Under the pieces are notes generated by a model, which was not told the origin of the DNA, ran no database searches, and saw only the letters and a program-made list of their open reading frames with translations. From Mesorhizobium terrae (GTDB lineage: Bacteria > Pseudomonadota > Alphaproteobacteria > Rhizobiales > Rhizobiaceae): a stretch of 64,000 nt of DNA. A program made the translations under genes and the position numbers. Shown here in pieces: positions 1 to 6,460 of the stretch (its first letter is position 1; the number at the start of each line of letters is the position of its first letter). Location of the stretch: contig NZ_CP044218.1 in the NCBI RefSeq assembly GCF_008727715.1, positions 744,001-808,000 on the forward strand, in the 5' to 3' direction.

Positions 1-363
1 TTCGACAGCCTCCGGTGCGCGGAAAGCGCTGGCGTGCGCCTTGACCAGCAATGTTTCGCCTTCGATTGGTGCCACTTCGGCGCAGATCGCCGTCAGCGGA
101 TCGTCCTTGCTGGAAAATGCCGATTTGCCGTTGCCATCGAGCGGATGGAATGGGCGCTCCTGCGTATCGAGATCAACGACATAGGCCCAATGAAAGAGCG
201 GCACGCCGTTCGCCCGTGCCGCCGCCTGCAGCCGCTGCACATTGGCGAGCAAGTCGGAAAACCCCTCGACCAGATAGCGGCTGTCCTTGCGGTGTTCTTC
301 CTGCAGGTCGATGAAAATGGCGGCCGCCGCACCACGGGGGATAGAAACAGGCGCCTTCATCAT
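1..363 (-). CDS. Isochorismatase-family cysteine hydrolase, partial (C-terminus outside window)
   Basis: The visible 121 residues begin with MMKAPVSIPRG and run off the left edge. They fit the N-terminal half of the isochorismatase / nicotinamidase-like hydrolase fold: a beta strand ending in FIDLQ (Asp19, the position of the family catalytic Asp) and a later VKAHASAF segment whose Lys108 matches the family catalytic Lys. The nucleophilic Cys would lie beyond the window, so activity cannot be judged. The start ATG overlaps the stop of the upstream M24 gene as ATGA, so the two are translationally coupled and probably act in one pathway. These enzymes cleave amide or enol-ether bonds in small metabolites; the substrate is unknown. 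A second in-frame ATG follows immediately. Confidence 0.75.
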   Translation of the reverse strand, partial: MMKAPVSIPRGAAAAIFIDLQEEHRKDSRYLVEGFSDLLANVQRLQAAARANGVPLFHWAYVVDLDTQERPFHPLDGNGKSAFSSKDDPLTAICAEVAPIEGETLLVKAHASAFRAPEAVE

Positions 364-1664
364 GCATGCCCTTCTAGGAATTCATCCTCATAGGGAAAGC
401 GCGAAAGCAATTCCGTCCCCGTTTCGGTGATCAAAACCTCGTCCTCCAGCTTAACGCCCTCGCGCCCGCCCTTCTCGCCGATATAGCTTTCCACGGAAAC
501 CACCATGCCAGGCTGCATGATGCCGTCGCGACCATAGGTTTCGTAGTCCATGGAATGGGCAATGAAAGGCGTTTCGCCGTGCATGCCCACCCCGTGCATG
601 ACGGAAGTGTAGCGTTGGTCGACAAAACGGTCGGGAATTTTCCATGCCTTTTCCGCGATCTCACGGAACGCCATGCCTGGCTTCACAATCGAAATGTTGT
701 GCTGCACCTGGTCGTAGGCCATGCCGTAAAGCATCTTCTGATAGTCGCTCGGCTTGCCTGGACCGCAGCGGAAGGTGCGGGAGAAATCCGAATAATAGCC
801 ATAACAGCCGATCGTATCGGTATCGAGCGCCACCAGTTCGCCAGGCCGCACCTTGCGACCGCTCGCTTCGTTGAACCATGGATTGGTGCGCTGGCCAGAA
901 GTCAAAAGCCGCGTCTCGATGAACTCGCCGCCTTGCCGGATCACCTCGTGATACATGATGGCGAAGAGTTCGTTCTCGGCGACGCCTGGCTTGATTGCTT
1001 CTCGCACCGCCGCCACCGCGGACTCTGCGCCAGCCATCGAAGCGACGAGACATTTCACTTCCTGCGGCGTCTTTATCGCGCGCACGGCCAGTATCTCGCC
1101 CTGGCAATCCTTCACGTCGCAGCCGCGTTTTTGCAGCGCCAGCGCTTGCAGGTGGCTGCAGCGGTCCAGCCCAAGCTTCATCGAGCCGCCGCCATGGGTC
1201 TTCAAGAGATCAGCGATTTCGTCGGCGAAAGGCCCGGCCGTCTCGTCGTCTCGGCCGGAGACCGAAGACCACACCAGTTTCGAAGGCCTGGCCTCGTCGA
1301 CTGTGTCGAGCACCATGGAGACATGGTAGCTCTGTGGATACTCGAACAGCACGATCGGCCCTTCGGTGGGGATGAAGAAGTAGCGTGTCGAATTGCGCAG
1401 GAAATAGCCGAACATGTTGCGTGAGCCGGTGGCGTAGCGCTGGTTGTAGGGATCGAACAAAACTACGGCGCCATAGCCTGTCTCGCGCATCCAACTGCGC
1501 AGCCGCTCAAGCCGTTCTTTTCTCAGCGCAACTGCGTCAATGAAGGAAGGCTCAGTGTCGGAAAGCCACATGCCGCCGGCAGGATCTGCTGTCGCCGGGT
1601 GGCGCATACGATCCCTGAAATCGACGTCTTCGGTGCTGTCGGGGTTAAAAACCACAATGCTCAT
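360..1664 (-). CDS. M24-family metalloenzyme, DddP-like (pita-bread fold)
   Basis: A 434-aa protein with a creatinase-like N-terminal domain and a C-terminal M24 catalytic domain. Metal ligands are visible: Asp281, Asp283, Asp293, His357, Glu392 and Glu407. The stretches GGEFIETR, TNPWF and FSRTF resemble, from memory, the DMSP lyase DddP more than ordinary Xaa-Pro peptidases. DddP has an Asp six residues after the metal-binding His (its catalytic base), whereas here that position is Gly363, so DMSP lyase activity is doubtful. The start was set at ATG 1664 because AGGAGG lies a few bases upstream; an ATG 11 codons earlier has no such site. It lies between a GlxA-type regulator and an isochorismatase-like gene, suggesting an inducible catabolic operon for a small methylated or amide compound. 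The exact reaction is unknown. Confidence 0.8.
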   Translation of the reverse strand: MSIVVFNPDSTEDVDFRDRMRHPATADPAGGMWLSDTEPSFIDAVALRKERLERLRSWMRETGYGAVVLFDPYNQRYATGSRNMFGYFLRNSTRYFFIPTEGPIVLFEYPQSYHVSMVLDTVDEARPSKLVWSSVSGRDDETAGPFADEIADLLKTHGGGSMKLGLDRCSHLQALALQKRGCDVKDCQGEILAVRAIKTPQEVKCLVASMAGAESAVAAVREAIKPGVAENELFAIMYHEVIRQGGEFIETRLLTSGQRTNPWFNEASGRKVRPGELVALDTDTIGCYGYYSDFSRTFRCGPGKPSDYQKMLYGMAYDQVQHNISIVKPGMAFREIAEKAWKIPDRFVDQRYTSVMHGVGMHGETPFIAHSMDYETYGRDGIMQPGMVVSVESYIGEKGGREGVKLEDEVLITETGTELLSRFPYEDEFLEGHA

Positions 1665-1752
1665 GTCCGCCTCCTGAGGCTTTGGACAATGGGGCAAACC
1701 GTCCGTTTCAATTGTGCAGAATACCGCAGGGATCGCTCAACAATCCGCCACA

Positions 1753-2847
1753 CTAACTTCGTCGTGCCGCCTTCGGCGTACGGCCATATTGTTCACGAAA
1801 TGCCCGCGCGAAGCTCGACATGGAAGCGAAGCCGCAAGCCAACGAAACGTCGCGCACGGCAAGTGTCGAATGCGCCAGCAGATCGGCGGCACGCTTCAGG
1901 CGCAGCCGGCGATAGTAGCTGTTGGGTGGAATGGAAAGTTCAGCACGAAAGCTGCGCTCCAGTCGATCCGGTGAGACGCCGAGGCGCGCCGCCAGATCGG
2001 ACATGGCGAGCCGTTCCTCCACTGCATCCTCCATGATGGCGATGGCCGACAGCACCAGCTCGTTCTGCACGCCTGTGCGTAGCCGGAGCGGCATCAGCTT
2101 GCGGTCGACGCTGGAGCGCAGTGGGCTGTGCACGAACCATTCCGCCACGCCGGCCGCCAGTTCCGAACCGTAGTCCTCCGTGATGATCTCCAGCATCATG
2201 TCGAGCCCGCCGACGCCGCCGGCGGAGGTGAAGCGTCGCCGGTCGATAACATAGAGGTCGCGCCGCAGCTCAATCTCCGGAAACGCTTCGGTGAAGGCGG
2301 CCTGGCTGGTCCAGTGCAGGGTGCAGGCGTACCCGTCGAGCAGGCCTGCGCGGGCCAGGAAGAAAGCAGCGTCAGCCACCGCGCCGAGATGCGTGCCACC
2401 GCGCAAGCTCTTGCGGATCCAGGCGACGGCATCGTCGGCGACCAGGTGGTCGGCATTACCGCCAGAACACACGACGATGCGGTCGGCGTTCGGATTGGCG
2501 GCGGCGGCGAAGCCCGGCTGGATGACGACGCCGTTGGAGGCTGCGACCGGGCCGCCATCCGGCCCGACGATGAGCCAGCGGTAACACTCTTTCTTCGCCA
2601 ATGCGTTGGCGGCGCGCAGCGGCTCGATGATCGAGGAAAACGCCATCATTGGAAACTGCGGAAAAATCAGGACGGCGAAAGTGATGGGCGCGTTTCTTGG
2701 CGCGCCAAGGCGGCTTTCGGGTTTCGATGCCACGGCGCGCCCGCTCCCGGAGCCTATGGTGAATCTATGGTCGCTCACGATATCCCAGCCATTCATTCCC
2801 AGAAGCCGGCTTTGCGCTGTGCGGCACCAGGAATGCGACGTCTCCAT
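1753..2847 (-). CDS. GlxA-family AraC-type transcriptional regulator (DJ-1/PfpI domain + HTH)
   Basis: The 364-aa ORF has an N-terminal DJ-1/PfpI (class I glutamine amidotransferase-like) sensor domain at about residues 55-220 (begins ITFAVLIFPQF) and two AraC helix-turn-helix motifs at about 265-360 (DLAARLGVS; VSLACGFASMSSFARAF). The nucleophile elbow normally holding Cys reads AVADAAFFLA, so the sensor domain is not an enzyme. Relatives such as GbdR and CdhR sense glycine betaine or carnitine; that is family knowledge, not proof here. The M24 and isochorismatase genes follow in the same direction, with 88 bp to the M24 start, so it probably controls them. The N-terminal ~50 residues look non-conserved; an internal Met may be the true start. 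Confidence 0.85.
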   Translation of the reverse strand: METSHSWCRTAQSRLLGMNGWDIVSDHRFTIGSGSGRAVASKPESRLGAPRNAPITFAVLIFPQFPMMAFSSIIEPLRAANALAKKECYRWLIVGPDGGPVAASNGVVIQPGFAAAANPNADRIVVCSGGNADHLVADDAVAWIRKSLRGGTHLGAVADAAFFLARAGLLDGYACTLHWTSQAAFTEAFPEIELRRDLYVIDRRRFTSAGGVGGLDMMLEIITEDYGSELAAGVAEWFVHSPLRSSVDRKLMPLRLRTGVQNELVLSAIAIMEDAVEERLAMSDLAARLGVSPDRLERSFRAELSIPPNSYYRRLRLKRAADLLAHSTLAVRDVSLACGFASMSSFARAFREQYGRTPKAARRS

Positions 2848-2949
2848 TCACTCCAAACCCATCCCCTCGGTCACCGCCCGAACATTTTCGAATGTCGGTT
2901 AAGGCGATCTCGAGCAAGAATAGTCCAACGCCTTCGTTGCTAGCCATTG

Positions 2950-3130
2950 AGGCCAGAACACGCGCGCAGGCGATCCCCCCGCCTTGTGTTGTGCGGATTG
3001 TCCTAGTCTTCCGGCGCGAAATAGAAGCGAAGAGGCTTTTTTGTCATTTCTCCTCTTTTCCGAGGAGAGACAATTCGACCTCAAGACCGCATGTTTTTCC
3101 ACAATTCTTGGGAGAGTCGGTCGGGGGCGA
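2950..3130 (+). repeat. Duplicated leader, copy 1, with relic of a luxR 3' end
   Basis: This segment is nearly identical to 6294-6456. Its first ~55 bp match the last codons and stop of the luxR gene ending at 6347, but out of frame and without the rest of that gene. The remainder is the 5' leader of the autotransporter starting at 3131. Hairpin arms TTTCTCCTC (3047-3055) and GAGGAGAGA (3062-3070) and ATTCT (3104-3108) with AGAGT (3113-3117) are kept, each with one G-U pair where copy 2 has a Watson-Crick pair. Confidence 0.85.
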
Positions 3131-5188
3131 ATGGCGATCTGTTATTTTTGCAACGGCTCTGGACGGTGCGCCGGTTGCGGCGGGACCGGAGTGCAGGCCG
3201 ATGGTCGCACCTGTGCGCTCTGCGGCGGCGACGGACGCTGCCAGCACTGCACCGGCGGCGTGATGCGTGCTGGGGTGGGCGACCAATTGCATTGGGGGTA
3301 TCAGCGGACTTCGGAGCAGCACCGGAGATCAGCGCGTAGAGCGGGGCGGAGCGAACGGAAGCGGTCGGCTTCCGTCGCCCGCGTGCTTGCGGCAACGCTG
3401 GGCACTGCCCTGCCGGGATTGGTCGCGGGTGGCGCGGCCCATGCGCAGAGTTTGCCAACTTACACGCCGATTAACCAACGAGTTTGCTCCGTCTTCGATC
3501 CTCAGTGTCCAGGTGGTGCCGGTGGCAATAGTGCCCAGAGCACCTCGAGCGAGGAAAAGGTCGTGTTCAACACGCCCACCACGCGGACGACCAACACGAC
3601 AATTTACGCGACCGAGATCATTGGCAGGCTCAATGGCGGTACGCCGCTCTACGATCACACCTTCTCGGTGCCGTACAGCGATGCTGCCGCACAGGGCGGG
3701 GTGGTGGCTGCGCGCGCGGCGATCACCACGGCGGGCGGGCCGGGAGTCATCATCGGTGCGCCAGTTCTCACTGCATCGAGCACGACCACCGCAACCAGTT
3801 CGACAACGCTCTACAGTCTTGCCGGTACGTCGACATCGACTGCAGCCGTGGTCACCGTCGGTCCCAGCCAGTCGCCCATCCAGATCGGTACGCGCAGCAC
3901 CTGCACGGGCATTTCGGGTCTGCCGGGCACGACGGCCCCGAGCTGCACCGCCGTCGCGCCAGTTGCACAATACACGGCGTCCCTGCCGGGTTTTAACATC
4001 AACTTTCGCCAATCGGGCAACCTGGCACCAAATGGGGCGCTGATCCTAAACGGCAACAACCAGATCGTCTTTCAGGATCCGACTGCGGTAAAGCTGACTG
4101 TCTCGGGCGGTGTAATTCTGACCAACTTCGACATTGTGACCACCTACACGATCGACCAAGCCACGACGACGACCAGCACCACGACGCAGTTCGAGCAATA
4201 CACATTGTTTGGCGTCGTGCGCGCGATCGGCACGGCGCATCCGGCGATGCAGGTGGTGGCGCTCGACGCCAGCGACATCTTCCTGTCGCGGCTGCTCGGA
4301 CCGGGCAAGGCCGCCATCGGCGCGCCGGTGATGGTGGACGGCAAGCCTTCGCGGTGGTCCGTCTTTCTGGAAGGGACAGGCTATTGGGGCCGGATCGGCG
4401 CGACGGCCTCGCTGCCCGGATCGACCTACAGCTTCGGCGGCGTGCGCGGCGGCTTGGGCTATACCGTCACACCGGACCTCTCAGTCGGCTTCGCCGCTGA
4501 AGGCGGCCGCACGACCTGGTCGATGAGTGACGCCACTTCGCGCGACAGCGCCTCTGGCGATGGATTCCGCGCCGGCGCGTTCGCGCTTTACTCACCCGGC
4601 GCCTGGCGCTTCTCGGCCGCCGCCTTCGCCGGCCGCCAGCATTTCGATACGAACAGCTCATGGGTTGGCATTTCCGACGCGACGACCGCGAGCTTCGATG
4701 CCACGACCTATGGCGCCGGCGTCACCGCCGGCTATGCCTTCAACCTCGGCGGGGTGACGCTCACGCCGCGCGCCGGTCTGTCCTGGCTTGGCTGGAATTC
4801 GCCATCTTACGCCGAGAGCGGCGGCTTGCTGCCGCTGTCGGTGGAATCGGCGACGCGCAATCAGGTCCGGCCAAGTCTCGGCCTCACGGCCGAGCACAGC
4901 TTCGCCATCGACAACGGCCAGGCGCTGAGCCTCGGCGCGAGCGTCAAGGGGTTCGCCGTGCTGGGCGACCACGACGGATCGGTCCGGGCGACGGCCGCCG
5001 GCTTCTCCTCGCCGGGCTCCTTCGGGATCGAGGCGCCAGGCCTTGGCCGCTATGGCGTCGAGCTGGGCGGCTACGGCGCGCTGGCGCTCAGCGCCACGAC
5101 CGCGCTCACCGCGTCCTATAGCGGCCGCATCATGGGGCACGGCGGCATTACCCACGGCGGACAGATCGGCCTCAAGGTCGCCTTCTGA
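3131..5188 (+). CDS. Autotransporter with DnaJ-like cysteine-rich N-terminus (AT1)
   Basis: A 685-aa protein. ATG 3131 was chosen because it closes the duplicated leader. Residues 1-43 hold eight cysteines in four CxxC pairs with interposed GxG (Cys4/7, 13/16, 28/31, 37/40), as in the zinc-binding region of DnaJ. Residues ~76-105 form a basic then hydrophobic Sec-type signal with likely cleavage after AHA105. A Ser/Thr-rich passenger of roughly 300 residues follows, then a beta-barrel from about residue 430 that ends in VAF, the terminal-Phe signature of outer-membrane barrels. The signal peptide would be unusually deep, giving an extended N-region longer than the usual autotransporter extended signal. 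It stands alone behind its leader; the luxR that once preceded it is reduced to a relic. Passenger function is not recognised. Confidence 0.75.
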   Translation: MAICYFCNGSGRCAGCGGTGVQADGRTCALCGGDGRCQHCTGGVMRAGVGDQLHWGYQRTSEQHRRSARRAGRSERKRSASVARVLAATLGTALPGLVAGGAAHAQSLPTYTPINQRVCSVFDPQCPGGAGGNSAQSTSSEEKVVFNTPTTRTTNTTIYATEIIGRLNGGTPLYDHTFSVPYSDAAAQGGVVAARAAITTAGGPGVIIGAPVLTASSTTTATSSTTLYSLAGTSTSTAAVVTVGPSQSPIQIGTRSTCTGISGLPGTTAPSCTAVAPVAQYTASLPGFNINFRQSGNLAPNGALILNGNNQIVFQDPTAVKLTVSGGVILTNFDIVTTYTIDQATTTTSTTTQFEQYTLFGVVRAIGTAHPAMQVVALDASDIFLSRLLGPGKAAIGAPVMVDGKPSRWSVFLEGTGYWGRIGATASLPGSTYSFGGVRGGLGYTVTPDLSVGFAAEGGRTTWSMSDATSRDSASGDGFRAGAFALYSPGAWRFSAAAFAGRQHFDTNSSWVGISDATTASFDATTYGAGVTAGYAFNLGGVTLTPRAGLSWLGWNSPSYAESGGLLPLSVESATRNQVRPSLGLTAEHSFAIDNGQALSLGASVKGFAVLGDHDGSVRATAAGFSSPGSFGIEAPGLGRYGVELGGYGALALSATTALTASYSGRIMGHGGITHGGQIGLKVAF

Positions 5189-5642
5189 CATGCGCGGACC
5201 GGTGCGCCAGTCGGCCTGCAACTCGATGTTGAGCGTGTTGGCGATCTGGCGCGGATGCGGCAAAGGTCATCGACGACGGCAAAACCAGGCAATTCGTTTA
5301 CGTCATACCACTCCCTTAAGCATCGGTCGCGGGCGGCTGCGGATTGGCGCTTTCGGATTTGACGCCCAGTCGCCGCGTCATGCCTTCACGGCATCGCGCC
5401 TGAAGCTGCAAGAGCCGAGTTCAGGATGGCATGACCAATGAAGTCGTTGAGCGTTTCTTGCATCATCTTCCCCTGCCGCCGAAGTGTGGCGACCCGCGAT
5501 TGGCGACGAACCGAGCTGGTTTGCCCCTTCCGGTTGAACTGCCGGTCCGGCATGATGCGGTAGGATGAGAGAACGGTATGCCCGCCAGCACATCTTCGAA
5601 TTCTGACTAATTGCGCAATTCATATGAACGTACGGGGGGGTG
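5189..5642. promoter_or_regulatory. Intergenic region upstream of luxR with a 12-bp palindrome
   Basis: No convincing gene. A 45-codon reading frame at 5430-5567 behind an AGGA-like site is possible but unsupported. The notable element is the perfect palindrome AATTGCGCAATT at 5609-5620, ending 22 bp before the luxR start codon, where an autoregulatory operator or lux-type box could sit. A palindrome of this length is expected by chance several times in 64 kb, so only its position makes it interesting. Confidence 0.35.
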
Positions 5643-6347
5643 ATGATTGGAGAATTCTCTGCCGTGCTTGAGGAGTGCACGACGATCGAGGCTGTCAGGA
5701 CCCTGTTCAAGGAGCGTATTGCATCCTTCGGCTACACGGCCAGCGCCTGCGGCGCGTTTCTGCCGACCGACAAGGGACCGGAAACGCATTTCTTCTTTCA
5801 GGACTGGCCGCCGGATTGGATAGAACTCTATGCTCGGCGCAATTTCGTCGCCGCCGACTATGTCGTCGCCGAGGCCAGACGGCGCATCGCGCCCTTCACC
5901 TGGCTTGAAGCGAAGGCCGAGCGCATCTTGTCGCGCGCCGAACAGGACATTTGGGATACCGCCGCCGAATGGGGTTGGACGGATGGGTTCTCGGTGCCGA
6001 TCCATGGGCCCGGCGGCTACTTCGGACTTGTCGCAATGGCGGGCAAGGAACGGCCGGTGCCATCCGCGCTGCGCCGCGAATTGCACCAGCTTTCATTTCT
6101 GACACATGAACGCTGCCGCACTTTGACCGGCGTTGCGCCGGTTGCCGACCCGCAGGCGACCCTCACACATCGCGAGCTTGAATGCGCGCGCTGGGTGGCG
6201 GCCGGCAAGACCGATGCGGCCATCGCCACGTTGCTCGGCGTATCGCAAACCACGGTACGAAGTCACATCGATCAGGCTCGCCGCAAGCTCGGGGCCAGAA
6301 CACGCGCGCAGGCGATCGCCCGCCTTGTGTTTAGCGGGTTGTCCTAG
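5643..6347 (+). CDS. LuxR-family regulator with AHL-binding domain (LuxR solo)
   Basis: A 234-aa protein with an N-terminal autoinducer-binding domain (about 15-160) and a C-terminal LuxR helix-turn-helix (about 170-230; LTHRELECARWVAAGKT ... VRSHIDQARRKLG). The AHL pocket residues of TraR (Trp57, Tyr61, Asp70, Trp85) are all present with a constant offset of two: Trp59, Tyr63, Asp72, Trp87. This supports true acyl-homoserine-lactone binding. No luxI-type synthase lies in the window, so it is a solo or serves a distant synthase. ATG 5643 was preferred over GTG 5640; a G-rich stretch precedes both. It lies directly upstream of two autotransporter genes and its last codons are also found, as a relic, before AT1, so control of surface-protein expression by quorum sensing is a reasonable inference. 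Confidence 0.88.
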   Translation: MIGEFSAVLEECTTIEAVRTLFKERIASFGYTASACGAFLPTDKGPETHFFFQDWPPDWIELYARRNFVAADYVVAEARRRIAPFTWLEAKAERILSRAEQDIWDTAAEWGWTDGFSVPIHGPGGYFGLVAMAGKERPVPSALRRELHQLSFLTHERCRTLTGVAPVADPQATLTHRELECARWVAAGKTDAAIATLLGVSQTTVRSHIDQARRKLGARTRAQAIARLVFSGLS

Positions 6348-6456
6348 TCTTTTAGAGACTTTTTTGTCATCTCTCCTCTTTTCCGAGGAGAGACAATTCG
6401 ACCTCAAGACCGCATGTTTTTCCCCAATTCTTGGGAGAATCGGTCGGGGGCGAATA
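6294..6456 (+). repeat. Duplicated leader, copy 2 (luxR 3' end plus autotransporter 5' UTR)
   Basis: Nearly identical to 2950-3130. It spans the end of luxR and the 113-bp gap to the second autotransporter. It holds a 9-bp perfect hairpin, TCTCTCCTC (6370-6378) with GAGGAGAGA (6385-6393), and a second small hairpin, ATTCT (6427-6431) with AGAAT (6436-6440). Neither is followed by a T-run, so they are not typical terminators. The ATG that opens AT1 is ATA here, and translation begins a few bases later at 6461. Confidence 0.85.
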
Positions 6457-6460
6457 GCGC

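Noticed and set aside
360..1664. Calling the M24 gene dddP (DMSP lyase)
   Set aside because: The position of the proposed catalytic-base Asp is Gly363, so only family-level resemblance is claimed.
6370..6393. Terminator between luxR and AT2
   Set aside because: The stem is good but no T-run follows, and the same hairpin lies in the leader of AT1, so a regulatory role is more likely than termination.
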